Made by a program: the position numbers and the translations under genes. Under the pieces are notes generated by a model. It ran no database searches. It saw only the letters and a list, made by a program, of their open reading frames with translations, and had not been told where the DNA came from. Shown here piece after piece: positions 28,975 to 39,507 of a stretch of DNA of 64,000 nt. The stretch lies in the NCBI GenBank assembly GCA_938092065.1, contig CALKND010000003.1:1-64000 (forward strand), read 5' to 3'. Position 1 is the first letter of the stretch, and every line of letters starts with the position of its first letter. This DNA comes from an uncultured Rhodospirillales bacterium. Its GTDB lineage: Bacteria > Pseudomonadota > Alphaproteobacteria > Rhodospirillales > JABHCV01.

Positions 28975-29631
28975 ATGATGGCACCAAAAATTATTGCCAT
29001 CGACGGGCCTGCTGCCGCGGGTAAGGGAACTCTGGCTAAGCGGCTTGCCGAGCATTTTGGCATGGAACTGCTTGATACCGGCCTGTTGTACAGGGCAGTG
29101 GGACGAAAGGTCTTAGATGCCTTTGTGGAAATTGGCGATGACCCAAAATTTTTTAGCGTTATTGCCGAAAAAATTGCACAAAACTTAATTCCTGCAGATC
29201 TCGAAGTTGATGGATTGCGGACCGATCAAGCTGCCCAAGCAGCATCAAAAATATCAACTGTTCCTGAAGTTCGGGCTGCCCTTTTGGACTTCCAGCGGGA
29301 CTTTGCTATGAACCCACCCAATCGCGGCAAGGGGGCAATTTTAGATGGCCGAGACATAGGCACAGTGGTTTGTCCAGATGCTGATATAAAATTATTCATT
29401 TTTGCTTCAACAGAGGTTCGTGCAAAAAGACGCTATAAAGAGTTGCAGTATCGCGGTGTCGAAGCTATATATGCCCGCGTTCTTGAAGATATGGAGAAAC
29501 GTGACGCTCGAGATATAGAACGTGATGCTTCTCCATTGATACCAGCGAAAGATTCGTTTCAGCTTGATACTAACAATCTTGATGCTGACAGGGCTTTAGC
29601 AGTGGTTCTGGATTATATCCAGAACAAATAA
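28975..29631 (+). CDS. cmk: Cytidylate kinase
   Basis: IIAIDGPAAAGKGTLAKRLAEHFG, LDTGLLYRAVG, ILDGRDIGTVVCPDA; start trimmed downstream of the aroA stop. Confidence 0.96.
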   Translation: MMAPKIIAIDGPAAAGKGTLAKRLAEHFGMELLDTGLLYRAVGRKVLDAFVEIGDDPKFFSVIAEKIAQNLIPADLEVDGLRTDQAAQAASKISTVPEVRAALLDFQRDFAMNPPNRGKGAILDGRDIGTVVCPDADIKLFIFASTEVRAKRRYKELQYRGVEAIYARVLEDMEKRDARDIERDASPLIPAKDSFQLDTNNLDADRALAVVLDYIQNK

Positions 29632-29764
29632 AGCGTTTCTGCAGATAGCAGTTAATGCGAGGGCTTTTCCACATGGTGTGGTTCAGCTTTTAATTTCCGT
29701 ATAGAAAGACCACCGGATTCAACTGGTTGGCCGGAAGAATAATAAGTATTAAGGATACCAAATC

Positions 29765-31588
29765 ATGGCTCCTGCTCCTCAGGCAAGTACAGAAGAAAAT
29801 ATTTTTGAAACTGGAGAACAGTTTGCAGATCTCCTTGAAGAATCTCTTGGTAATGGCGAACCATTTGAAGGTGCCGTTGTAAAAGGTACGGTTGTTGCTG
29901 TTGATGGTGATGCGGCGACCATTGATGTTGGGCTCAAGTCAGAAGGTCGTGTTGACCTTAAAGAATTCTCCGTTCCCGGCCAGGCTGCAGAAATCAAGGT
30001 TGGCGACACCATCGACATTTTTGTTGAGCGTTTTGAAGACCGTGACGGCATTGTTCGGCTGAGTCGCGAAAAAGCTCGTCGTGAAGAATCTTGGGCTGAA
30101 CTTGAAACCAAGTTTAACGCTACCGAGCGCGTTAATGGTGTTATCTTTGGTCGCGTCAAGGGAGGCTTTATTGTTGATCTTGATGGCGCTGTCGCATTCC
30201 TACCAGGATCACAAGTGGATATTCGCCCTGTACGTGATGTTTCCCCGTTGATGGGAATGCCACAACCATTTCAAATTCTGAAGATGGACCGTGCCCGCAA
30301 TAACATTGTTGTCTCGCGTCGTGCTGTTCTTGAAGAAACCCGCGCAGAGGAGCGTGGTGAGCTAATTTCTAACCTTACTGAGGGTCAGGTTTTGGAAGGG
30401 ATAGTTAAAAACATCACTGACTACGGTGCATTTGTTGACTTGGGTGGTGTTGACGGACTGCTGCATGTAACCGATATAGCTTGGCGGCGTATTAACCATC
30501 CGTCTGAAGCACTCCAAGTTGGTCAGGCCTTGAACGTTCAGGTCATTCGTTTCAACGCTGATACCCAAAGGATTTCTTTGGGGATGAAACAGCTTGAAAC
30601 GGATCCATGGGAAGGTGTTGAACAAAAGTTCCCTGTGGGTGCTAAGTTCAGCGGCCGAATTACTAACATCACAGACTATGGTGCATTTGTCGAGCTGGAG
30701 CCTGGTGTTGAAGGCTTAGTTCATGTGTCCGAAATGAGCTGGACTAAGAAGAACATCCACCCTGGCAAGATCGTATCGACCAGCCAGGAATTGGAAGTTA
30801 TGGTATTGGACGCAGACCCTGAGAAGCGCCGCATTTCTCTTGGTCTCAAGCAATGCAGTTCGAACCCTTGGGAAGATTTTATTGATAACTTTGCTATTGG
30901 CTCAGAAGTTGAAGGTGAAATTAAGAACATCACTGAATTTGGCCTTTTCATTGGCTTGTCTGGTGATATTGACGGCATGGCTCATCTGTCTGACCTGTCC
31001 TGGCACAAATCCGGTGAAGAAGCTTTGGCAGATTATGCCAAGGGGAACACCGTTCAGGCCAAGGTGTTGGGTGTGGACGTAGAAAAAGAACGTATTTCTT
31101 TAGGCATAAAACAACTGACAGAAGACCCGTTCGAGGGCGAAGTAACTAGTATCAAGAAGGGCGCGGCTGTAACTTGTTCTATTACTGCCGTCGTTGATGG
31201 AGGCCTTGAAGTTAAGGTTGGTGAAGGCATGTCCGGCTTTATTCGCAAGGGTGATTTGTCGCGAGACCGATCAGGACAACGCGTTGAGCGTTTTGCCGCA
31301 GGCGAGAAAATCGACGCTAAAGTAATGCAAATCGATACAGCGGGCCGGAAGCTGACCTTGTCAGTCAAAGCCCTTGAGGCTGCTGAAGAAAAGAAAGCAA
31401 TGAAGGAGTACGGGTCATCTGATTCTGGCGCCTCTTTGGGTGATATTCTGGGCGCGGCCTTCAAGGATAAGCAGAATTCTGAGCCAGAAAAAGCAACGGC
31501 TAAGAAGGCTTCTCCAAAGAAAGCCGCACCTAAGAAAACAGCCAAGAAAACAGCTAAGAAACCAGCCAAGAAAACTGAAGATGAATAG
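29765..31588 (+). CDS. rpsA: 30S ribosomal protein S1
   Basis: Repeated S1 domains (NITDYGAFVDLGGVDGLLHVTDIAW; NITDYGAFVELEPGVEGLVHVSEMSW), Lys/Ala-rich C-terminal tail. Confidence 0.97.
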   Translation: MAPAPQASTEENIFETGEQFADLLEESLGNGEPFEGAVVKGTVVAVDGDAATIDVGLKSEGRVDLKEFSVPGQAAEIKVGDTIDIFVERFEDRDGIVRLSREKARREESWAELETKFNATERVNGVIFGRVKGGFIVDLDGAVAFLPGSQVDIRPVRDVSPLMGMPQPFQILKMDRARNNIVVSRRAVLEETRAEERGELISNLTEGQVLEGIVKNITDYGAFVDLGGVDGLLHVTDIAWRRINHPSEALQVGQALNVQVIRFNADTQRISLGMKQLETDPWEGVEQKFPVGAKFSGRITNITDYGAFVELEPGVEGLVHVSEMSWTKKNIHPGKIVSTSQELEVMVLDADPEKRRISLGLKQCSSNPWEDFIDNFAIGSEVEGEIKNITEFGLFIGLSGDIDGMAHLSDLSWHKSGEEALADYAKGNTVQAKVLGVDVEKERISLGIKQLTEDPFEGEVTSIKKGAAVTCSITAVVDGGLEVKVGEGMSGFIRKGDLSRDRSGQRVERFAAGEKIDAKVMQIDTAGRKLTLSVKALEAAEEKKAMKEYGSSDSGASLGDILGAAFKDKQNSEPEKATAKKASPKKAAPKKTAKKTAKKPAKKTEDE

Positions 31589-31666
31589 CATTTAATATTC
31601 TAAAAATGGTCAAGAGTGGGTTTGTCTATCTGCTTAGGGCCCGAAATATAAAATTGGCGAGGAAAA

Positions 31667-32578
31667 ATGTCACTCGAAGCTGACTATGTTGTCGACCGGC
31701 GAAGACTAAAGCGTAGGCTCTCTTTTTGGCGAATCCTTGCCATTGTTATTCTCGCAATTTTATTTATTACATCCATCACAAATTTCAAGATGAATTCTAC
31801 TGGTGATCACATAGCGCGTCTGAGTGTGACCGGTTTAATCATCGACGATATAGAACGCGAACATGCCTTAAAAAATCTTAAAGACGACGAAGAGATTTTA
31901 GCCTTGATTGTAAGGATTGACAGTCCGGGGGGTACTGTCGTAGGTGGAGAAAATTTGTACCATCAATTAAAGGACCTGGGGCAAAATAAACCAGTTGTAG
32001 CTGTGATGGGCTCTACGGCCACCTCTGCAGGATACATGATTGCTCTGGGTGCAGATCATCTTATTGCTCGTGAGGGCTCATTGACCGGCTCAATTGGCGT
32101 GTTATTGCAAACTGCGGATATTACTAGTCTCTTAGAAAAAGTAGGTATTAAGCCGGAAATTATTAAAAGTGGCCCTTTGAAGGCACAGCCTAATCCCTTT
32201 GAAAAAACCACTCAGGCGGCTCGTGGAGCCATTGAGTCAGTGGTCATGGATATGTACGCAATGTTCGTCGACATAGTTGCAGAACGTCGAAAGATGTCGC
32301 CTGAGGCGGTAAGAGCCCTTGCGGATGGGCGTGTCTATTCTGGTCGGCAGGCCTTGGCTAATGGCTTAATAGACGCTATTGGCGGCGAGGATGAGGCTAT
32401 TGACTGGTTGCTCGAAACTGGAAAAATTCCACCAGATCTTTCTGTCAAAGATGTCATAATTGATCGTCCGGGCCAAGGTTGGCGTAGATTTATTAACTCC
32501 TTAGTTGGAAAGGCTCTGTTTTCTGAAAGTCTTAGCCTTGACGGTTTGTTCCCACTTTGGCAGTCTAAAGTTTGGTGA
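31667..32578 (+). CDS. sppA: Signal peptide peptidase SppA (S49 family)
   Basis: N-terminal TM, IDSPGGTVVGGENLYHQL, AVMGSTATSAGYMIALGADHLIAREGSLTGSIGV, ADGRVYSGRQAL. Confidence 0.93.
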   Translation: MSLEADYVVDRRRLKRRLSFWRILAIVILAILFITSITNFKMNSTGDHIARLSVTGLIIDDIEREHALKNLKDDEEILALIVRIDSPGGTVVGGENLYHQLKDLGQNKPVVAVMGSTATSAGYMIALGADHLIAREGSLTGSIGVLLQTADITSLLEKVGIKPEIIKSGPLKAQPNPFEKTTQAARGAIESVVMDMYAMFVDIVAERRKMSPEAVRALADGRVYSGRQALANGLIDAIGGEDEAIDWLLETGKIPPDLSVKDVIIDRPGQGWRRFINSLVGKALFSESLSLDGLFPLWQSKVW

Positions 32579-32616
32579 GGCTAAAAACGTAGCCATTATA
32601 AATGGGGAAAGTGGTA

Positions 32617-32895
32617 ATGACGAAATCAGAATTAATCCAACACATGGCTGATGCCAACCCGCACCTTTATCAAAGGGACATTGAAAGAATAGTTACCACC
32701 ATCTTCGAGGAGATCACTTCGGCACTAGAGAGCGGAAACCGGGTTGAGTTGCGAGGCTTTGGTGCTTTCTCTATCAAAAACCGCGGCTCCCGTGTCGGGC
32801 GTAACCCACGTAGCGGTGAAGTGGTCAATGTGGCTGCCAAACGTCTTCCTTATTTCAAGACAGGCAAGCAGCTCCGCGAAAAACTTAACGGTTAA
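32617..32895 (+). CDS. ihfB: Integration host factor beta subunit
   Basis: [70 protein letters not shown]. Confidence 0.95.
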   Translation: MTKSELIQHMADANPHLYQRDIERIVTTIFEEITSALESGNRVELRGFGAFSIKNRGSRVGRNPRSGEVVNVAAKRLPYFKTGKQLREKLNG

Positions 32896-32900
32896 GCCTT

Positions 32901-33251
32901 GTGGCCCGGTTTCTTAACTGGATTTTAATTATACCGTTAGGAGCAGGGGTTGTTGCCTTTACTGTCTCCAATCGTGGTAGGGTTTTAATTGATCTTTGGC
33001 CAGCCCCTTTCAGTTTTGAAACCCCTATTTTTGCTGCCTTACTAATTGCTCTTTTTGTTGGTTTTTTGCTGGGCGGCATTATTTCGTTTACTTCAACGAG
33101 TAAGCGTCGTTTACTCAATCGACGATTGTCACAGTTGCTGGAAAATGCCAGGCGCGAAGAGGTAATTTTAAGAGATCAAATAAGAAAACTCGAGGCAGCT
33201 GCTTCTGATCAACCTTCGCAACCTAAAACTCAACCTCAAACACGAAAATAG
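32901..33251 (+). CDS. LapA-domain (DUF1049) membrane protein
   Basis: Two TM segments with VAFTVSNRGRVLIDLWPAPFSFETPIFAALLIALFVGFLLGGI; GTG start. Confidence 0.85.
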   Translation: MARFLNWILIIPLGAGVVAFTVSNRGRVLIDLWPAPFSFETPIFAALLIALFVGFLLGGIISFTSTSKRRLLNRRLSQLLENARREEVILRDQIRKLEAAASDQPSQPKTQPQTRK

Positions 33252-33321
33252 CTGGGTAAGGGTTGAATAAGCTTAAAGTGACATGCTGGCTTTTAATCAC
33301 ATGAACATATGAAAGTCACAT

Positions 33322-34038
33322 ATGACCAAGTTGCAACCTCATGAAAGAATTTTTGTCGCCCTGGACACCACCGATTTAACCAAGGCTCTTGATCTAGCCA
33401 ACGCCTTAAGTGGCCATGTGGGTGGTATTAAGTTAGGCAAGGAGTTCTTTACTGCCTGCGGTCCTGAGGGTGTTCAAGCCGTCACCAATTGTGGCATGCT
33501 GGTTTTTTTAGACCTTAAGTTTCATGATATCCCCAACACAGTTGCCGCCGCGATTAGGGCTTCTTTGTTGTTTTCCCCTTATATGGTCAACGTTCATGCT
33601 TGTGGTGGCGAGATGATGATGCGCGCAGCCGCTCAAAGCGCTGGAGAGGCTGGCCAAGACCGTCCCCTAGTACTGGGCGTTACGGTTTTGACCTCTATGG
33701 ATGAAAGTGATCTAAAGGGAACTGGCATTGAAAGTTCCGTCTCTGATCAGGTCCTCCGTTTGGCATCTTTAAGTCAGTTCAGTGGCTTAGACGGGGTCGT
33801 TTGTTCAGCCCGAGAAGTTGAAGATCTTCGTGAGCATTTGGGAGAAAGCTTCAAATTGGTGGTGCCGGGCATTCGACCTGAGTGGGCTCAAAGCAACGAT
33901 CAGAAACGCATCGTTACTCCTGCAGCCGCTGTTGCAATTGGGGCAGATTACTTGGTTATTGGTAGGCCCATCACTCAATCTAACAATCCGGTTGAAGCAG
34001 CTGATAAGATCGCCGCTGAAATTGCCGCTGGGGTATAG
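33322..34038 (+). CDS. pyrF: Orotidine 5'-phosphate decarboxylase
   Basis: IFVALDTTDLTKALDLA, VFLDLKFHDIPNTV, GVTVLTSMDESDL, VVPGIRPEW, GADYLVIGRPIT. Confidence 0.97.
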   Translation: MTKLQPHERIFVALDTTDLTKALDLANALSGHVGGIKLGKEFFTACGPEGVQAVTNCGMLVFLDLKFHDIPNTVAAAIRASLLFSPYMVNVHACGGEMMMRAAAQSAGEAGQDRPLVLGVTVLTSMDESDLKGTGIESSVSDQVLRLASLSQFSGLDGVVCSAREVEDLREHLGESFKLVVPGIRPEWAQSNDQKRIVTPAAAVAIGADYLVIGRPITQSNNPVEAADKIAAEIAAGV

Positions 34039-34044
34039 GGTGCC

Positions 34045-34686
34045 GTGAGCGTAGATCTAAAAATTTGCGGATTAAATACTCCAGAAGCTATCAAGGCAGC
34101 AGTAATGGGTCGTGCGGCATACATTGGATTTGTTTTTTTTAAGGCTTCACCACGCGCAGTGACCCCAGACATCTTGGCAAATTTGTGTTTGCCTGTTCCA
34201 AAAACCATTAAAAAAGTTGGTCTGTTCGTGGACGCATCCATAGAAGAGATTGCAGCTGCCGTATCTACTGGTTCACTTGATATATTACAACTTCATGGCT
34301 CTGAGGCACCGAGCATGTTGACTGAAATCAAATCTAAATTTGGTTTGCCTGTGATGAAAGCTATTGCCATTTCCTGTGAGGATGACTTGGCTAAGGCAAG
34401 AATATATGAGAAATGTGCAGATATGCTTTTGTTTGACGCCAAGCCACCCTCAGGTGCCACTCGGCCAGGGGGTAATGCTTTGTCCTTTGACTGGGCCCTT
34501 GTTGCAGGTCAGGATTGGAAGTTGCCATGGATGTTGGCCGGTGGTATTCATCTGGCAAATCTTGCTCAGGCGGTACAAATTAGTGGAGCATCAGCGATTG
34601 ATGTGTCAAGCGGGGTCGAAGACCCACCGGGTTTTAAGAACCCTGCAAAAATAACAGAGCTACTTTCCTTAGCTACTACACTATAA
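34045..34686 (+). CDS. trpF: Phosphoribosylanthranilate isomerase
   Basis: [53 protein letters not shown] start. Confidence 0.95.
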   Translation: MSVDLKICGLNTPEAIKAAVMGRAAYIGFVFFKASPRAVTPDILANLCLPVPKTIKKVGLFVDASIEEIAAAVSTGSLDILQLHGSEAPSMLTEIKSKFGLPVMKAIAISCEDDLAKARIYEKCADMLLFDAKPPSGATRPGGNALSFDWALVAGQDWKLPWMLAGGIHLANLAQAVQISGASAIDVSSGVEDPPGFKNPAKITELLSLATTL

Positions 34687-34759
34687 ATATTACAAAAAAA
34701 CTGCCAAATATTCATATTTTTCTCACACACAGAGCATCGTTATGCGTATTATACCTCTC

Positions 34760-35971
34760 ATGAACACTCCCAATACATACCGAACTGGGCCAGACGAGTT
34801 TGGGCACTTTGGCATCTTTGGTGGCCGTTATGTCGCCGAGACCTTGATGCCGCTTATTTTAGAGGTCGAACGGGCCTATGATGCCGCCAAAGCTGATCCA
34901 AGTTTTCAGGCAGAACTGGATCAATTTCTGGCTCAGTATGTCGGCCGCCCTAGCCCACTTTATTTTGCAGAACGTCTGACAGAATATTTTGGTGGTGCTA
35001 AAATTTATTTCAAGCGCGATGAGCTGAACCACACCGGTGCACACAAGATTAACAACTGTATGGGTCAGATTTTGCTTGCACGGAGGATGGGGAAAAAAAG
35101 AATCATCGCCGAGACTGGTGCAGGTCAACACGGTGTTGCGACAGCCACAGTTTGTGCACGATTTGGGTTAGAATGTGTGGTTTATATGGGAGCGACTGAT
35201 ATCGAACGTCAGGCCCCCAATGTATTTCGTATGAAATTACTTGGTGCCAAGGTAGTCCCTGTGACCAGCGGTACCGCGACTTTAAAAGATGCGATGAACG
35301 ATGCATTACGAGATTGGGTCTCCAATGTAAACGATACTTATTACCTCATAGGTACGGTTGCCGGCCCTCATCCTTACCCAACGATGGTTCGGGACTTTCA
35401 GGCTGTCATTGGCAGCGAAGCCCGTGAACAAATACTAGCTGCTGAAGGACGCCTCCCGGATTCATTAGTAGCTTGTATTGGTGGCGGTTCTAATGCCATG
35501 GGCTTGTTCCACCCCTTTCTCGATGATACTCAGATACGAATTATTGGTGTAGAAGCCGCAGGTCACGGAATTGAAAGTGGCAAACATGCCGCCTCGCTGA
35601 CCGGGGGCAAGCCTGGTGTATTACACGGCAATAGAACATATTTGCTTCAGGATGATGATGGGCAAATTCTTGATGCCCACTCAATTTCAGCTGGGCTCGA
35701 CTACCCGGGTATTGGCCCTGAGCATTCTTGGCTGAATGATAGCGGTCGTGTGGAATATGTATCTGTACGTGATGACGAAGCTCTTGAGATGTTCCAGCTT
35801 TGCTCGAGTCTCGAAGGTATCATCCCAGCCCTGGAGCCGTCTCATGCTCTCGCTCATATCAAGAAAATAGCTGCAGACCTTCCAGCAGAACACTTGATGA
35901 TCATGAACATGTGCGGTCGGGGTGACAAAGACGTATTTACTGTCGCAGATGCTCTAGGGGTGAAGCTGTGA
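34760..35971 (+). CDS. trpB: Tryptophan synthase beta chain
   Basis: [63 protein letters not shown]. Confidence 0.98.
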   Translation: MNTPNTYRTGPDEFGHFGIFGGRYVAETLMPLILEVERAYDAAKADPSFQAELDQFLAQYVGRPSPLYFAERLTEYFGGAKIYFKRDELNHTGAHKINNCMGQILLARRMGKKRIIAETGAGQHGVATATVCARFGLECVVYMGATDIERQAPNVFRMKLLGAKVVPVTSGTATLKDAMNDALRDWVSNVNDTYYLIGTVAGPHPYPTMVRDFQAVIGSEAREQILAAEGRLPDSLVACIGGGSNAMGLFHPFLDDTQIRIIGVEAAGHGIESGKHAASLTGGKPGVLHGNRTYLLQDDDGQILDAHSISAGLDYPGIGPEHSWLNDSGRVEYVSVRDDEALEMFQLCSSLEGIIPALEPSHALAHIKKIAADLPAEHLMIMNMCGRGDKDVFTVADALGVKL

Positions 35972-36822
35972 CCCGAGGGGCGACCAGTGGACGTATTGAG
36001 GCGCGTTTCGCCTCATTGCGGGAGATAGGGCGCGCAGCCTTCATACCATTTATAATGGCCGCAGACCCAGACTATAAAACTACCTTAGAAATTCTCAAAG
36101 GTCTGCCTGGTGCGGGAGCAGATATAATTGAAATAGGTGTAATGTATTCTGATCCGATGGCTGATGGACCGGCTATTCAGGCAGCTGGGCTACGTGCGAA
36201 AACTGGTGGGGCACGGGTCACTAAGACCCTCGATATGGTGCGTGATTTTCGAAAGGAAGATGATACCACGCCAATTATCTTAATGGGCTACTACAACCCA
36301 ATTTACATTTATGGCGTCCAGACGTTTCTTGCCGATGCCTGTGAAGCTGGCGTTGATGGATTGATTGTTGTCGATCTGCCACCTGAAGAAGACACAGAAC
36401 TTTGTATCCCCGCGCTGGAAGCAGGCATGCACTTCATCCGTCTGGCTACTCCTACTACTGATGATAAACGCATACCTGCCGTGCTCGCAAATACTTCCGG
36501 CTTTGTCTATTATGTCGCAGTTGCTGGGATCACTGGCACCAAATCAGCTGATAAAAGTGCTATTCACACAGCGGTCAAACACCTGAAGCGCCATACAGAT
36601 CTGCCCGTAGCTGTGGGCTTTGGTATTAAAACGCCAGCACAAGTGGCTGAGATTGGAAAAATTGCCGACGCTGCTGTTGTTGGTTCTGCTCTTGTAGATA
36701 TTATAGAGGCAAATTTGGATGACAATGGTAACGCAAAGGCTGGACTGGTAAACAAAGCTCTGGAATTTGTTGCGGAACTTTCCAAAGGTCTGCAGTCATC
36801 CGAAAAGGTGCTTCTTAAATGA
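35968..36822 (+). CDS. trpA: Tryptophan synthase alpha chain
   Basis: [58 protein letters not shown]; overlaps trpB by 4 bp. Confidence 0.97.
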   Translation: MTRGATSGRIEARFASLREIGRAAFIPFIMAADPDYKTTLEILKGLPGAGADIIEIGVMYSDPMADGPAIQAAGLRAKTGGARVTKTLDMVRDFRKEDDTTPIILMGYYNPIYIYGVQTFLADACEAGVDGLIVVDLPPEEDTELCIPALEAGMHFIRLATPTTDDKRIPAVLANTSGFVYYVAVAGITGTKSADKSAIHTAVKHLKRHTDLPVAVGFGIKTPAQVAEIGKIADAAVVGSALVDIIEANLDDNGNAKAGLVNKALEFVAELSKGLQSSEKVLLK

Positions 36823-37712
36823 ATTGGTTAAAAAACATCGTCCGCCCTAAGCTCAAGCAATTGGTCGGTGCCCAGAAGGAAATTCCTGATAACCTATGGA
36901 ATAAATGCCCTAGCTGTGAAGAAATGATTTTCCACAGAGACTTGGAAAAGAATCTCAGAGTTTGCTCTCATTGTGGATATCATCTGCGTATTGGATCAGC
37001 TGAGCGCTTGAGAATGCTGTTTGATAATGGTGAATTCCAGAGTATTGATTTGCCAGAGGCGAGTGCGGATCCTCTTAAATTTAGGGATCGTAGAAAATAT
37101 ACAGACCGTTTGAAAGAAGCCCAAACTAAAACTGGTCTCAAGGATGCACTTACTGTTGCCTATGGCACTATGGGCGGTCTTAATGTTGTTATAGCAGCGC
37201 TAGATTTTTCCTTCATGGGCGGATCTATGGGTGTAGGAGTTGGTGAAGGATTGATCACAGCAGCCCGGCTTGCCGTAGTTCAAAATGCATCGCTGATTGT
37301 TGTGCCTTCGTCTGGTGGCGCACGTATGCAGGAGGGGATTTTATCTCTTATGCAAATGGCACGGACTACTATCGCAGTCGAAGAGGTAAAAGAAGCAGGC
37401 CTCCCTTACATTGTAGTGCTTACGGATCCGACAACGGGTGGTGTTTCTGCCTCGTTCGCTATGTTAGGTGACATCGCTGTTGCTGAGACTGGAGCTGTTA
37501 TTGGTTTTGCTGGTGCTCGCGTCATTGAACAAACCATTCGTGAAAAATTGCCGGATGGTTTTCAACGTGCTGAGTATTTACTTGACCATGGCATGATAGA
37601 CATGGTCGTGCGTCGTCAGGATTTACGGGATACTCTAATTCGGGTAATTGGCTTGCTTATCAACACATCACCTAAAGGGGATGTGCTGGCGCTGGAGATA
37701 CCCGCTGAGTGA
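36819..37712 (+). CDS. accD: Acetyl-CoA carboxylase carboxyltransferase beta subunit
   Basis: [26 protein letters not shown] zinc ribbon, [45 protein letters not shown]. Confidence 0.97.
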   Translation: MNWLKNIVRPKLKQLVGAQKEIPDNLWNKCPSCEEMIFHRDLEKNLRVCSHCGYHLRIGSAERLRMLFDNGEFQSIDLPEASADPLKFRDRRKYTDRLKEAQTKTGLKDALTVAYGTMGGLNVVIAALDFSFMGGSMGVGVGEGLITAARLAVVQNASLIVVPSSGGARMQEGILSLMQMARTTIAVEEVKEAGLPYIVVLTDPTTGGVSASFAMLGDIAVAETGAVIGFAGARVIEQTIREKLPDGFQRAEYLLDHGMIDMVVRRQDLRDTLIRVIGLLINTSPKGDVLALEIPAE

Positions 37713-38997
37713 TAGTGACGCCATTCTGAGACGTTTGATGGCTCTGCACCCCAAGGTCATTGATTTAAGCCTTGATCGCATTAAAAACCTGCTCGAACGC
37801 CTCGGTAATCCCGAACGTCAATTGCCACCTACCATACATGTTGCTGGAACCAATGGTAAGGGTTCCCTTATCGCATTCCTGCGTGCCATTCTGGAAGCTG
37901 CGGGTCATAGTGTGCATGTATACATTTCGCCCCATCTTATCAGATTTAACGAGCGCATTCGTTTAGCAGGAAAGCTAATTGACGACGATTTGCTTTCTAA
38001 TGTTTTGGCAGAATGTGAAAAGCTTAACGAAGGTAAGCCTATAACTTATTTTGAAATTACTACGGCGGCGGCGTTTCTCGCTTTTTCTAGAGCCGATGCT
38101 GATGTGCTGTTGTTAGAGACAGGACTTGGTGGCAGGCTTGACGCAACTAACGTTATTGATAACCCAGCCCTTACTATTATCACTCCCGTGTCTCTAGATC
38201 ATCAGCAGTTTCTTGGAAATACCTTAAAAGAAATAATTACTGAAAAAATAGGTATTGTAAAATCGGGAGCCCCTTGTCTTTCTGCCAAGCAGGAACGTCG
38301 GGAAGAAAAATTTTTTTGCAAATTGGTTAAGGAGGCGGGGGCATCATTAGCCATAGAGGGTAAGGACTGGTCTGTGCGTAAGTCTGGGAAAGGTATGGCT
38401 TTTGATTCAAATTTGATTGGAGTCAAAAAATCCCGTGACTTTCCTGTTCCAGCTCTGAGTGGTTCACACCAGTTAAGGAACGCAGGCTTGGCTATCGCGG
38501 CCATTGAGCGCCTACCCGGCTTTGATATTCCTGACAGTGCCATTGCGCTGGGCCTAAAAAGTGCCAATTGGCCGGCACGACTTCAACGTCTAACTACTGG
38601 CCCCCTGATTGATAAAATGCCTGATGGCTGGGAACTCTGGTTAGATGGTGGCCATAATGGTGCTGCTGGAAAGATGATATCAAAGCATGCACGTTCTTGG
38701 CGTGATAAGCCGCTACATATGATTTTTGGCATGCTTAATTCAAAGAATCCGGGTGATTTTTTGGGTCACCTTGAAGGGCGCCTTGGTTTATTTCGCGGTA
38801 TTGCAATCCCAGGCGAGGAAAACACCCTAAGCGCCCAAGAAGTTACAGCAGTAGCCTTAAGTTTACGCATGGATGGAGCCTTTGCCGGCAGTGTTGAGGC
38901 GGCGCTTGACGATATTATCAAGCAAAAAAAAGTAGCACGCATTATTATAGCAGGCTCTCTCTACCTAGCCGGTAACATTCTTAAAGAAAACGGCTGA
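37705..38997 (+). CDS. folC: Bifunctional folylpolyglutamate synthase / dihydrofolate synthase
   Basis: IHVAGTNGKGSLIAFLRAILEAAG, YISPHLIRFNERI, LETGLGGRLDATNVI; start uncertain (CTG at 37705, or ATG at 37738). Confidence 0.93.
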   Translation: MSDSDAILRRLMALHPKVIDLSLDRIKNLLERLGNPERQLPPTIHVAGTNGKGSLIAFLRAILEAAGHSVHVYISPHLIRFNERIRLAGKLIDDDLLSNVLAECEKLNEGKPITYFEITTAAAFLAFSRADADVLLLETGLGGRLDATNVIDNPALTIITPVSLDHQQFLGNTLKEIITEKIGIVKSGAPCLSAKQERREEKFFCKLVKEAGASLAIEGKDWSVRKSGKGMAFDSNLIGVKKSRDFPVPALSGSHQLRNAGLAIAAIERLPGFDIPDSAIALGLKSANWPARLQRLTTGPLIDKMPDGWELWLDGGHNGAAGKMISKHARSWRDKPLHMIFGMLNSKNPGDFLGHLEGRLGLFRGIAIPGEENTLSAQEVTAVALSLRMDGAFAGSVEAALDDIIKQKKVARIIIAGSLYLAGNILKENG

Positions 38998-39114
38998 ATT
39001 AAAAAAAGCCACAGGCATTATTTTTTTAAGTGCCATGAAAATTCCATATATAAATCTCTACTGAGGATAGAGTAACAATTAGCGGTAACTTTTTAAGGGG
39101 TGAACATCAATTAA

Positions 39115-39432
39115 TTAGATCACCGATTGAACCCATTCTAGTAGTTTGTTTTTTGGTAAGGCACCAATTTTGGTCGCTAAAACTTCGCCATCCTTGAATA
39201 GCATCAGGGTCGGGATACCGCGGACTCCGTATTGAGATGGAACCGCAGGGTTTTCGTCAATATTTAGCTTGGCAATTGTGACTTTGCCCTCCATTTCAAT
39301 AGCAATTTCCTCTAAGGCTGGAGCGATTTGCTTGCAGGGCCCACACCATTCTGCCCAAAAATCAACAATTACTGGTAGGGATGAGTTTTTAACGTCAGCT
39401 TCAAAAGAATCGTCGGAAACAGTTATGGGCAT
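39115..39432 (-). CDS. trxA: Thioredoxin
   Basis: [38 protein letters not shown]. Confidence 0.97.
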   Translation of the reverse strand: MPITVSDDSFEADVKNSSLPVIVDFWAEWCGPCKQIAPALEEIAIEMEGKVTIAKLNIDENPAVPSQYGVRGIPTLMLFKDGEVLATKIGALPKNKLLEWVQSVI

Positions 39433-39507
39433 CTAATTCGTCCTATAAAAAAAGTATTTTGCAAGAATCAATTATCTTATTAAATCTAAGGAGCCAATTG
39501 GTTGGCG

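Noticed and set aside
31500-31580. Short tandem repeat considered as a CRISPR or intergenic repeat
   Set aside because: It lies inside the rpsA reading frame and encodes the Lys/Ala tail; no spacer structure
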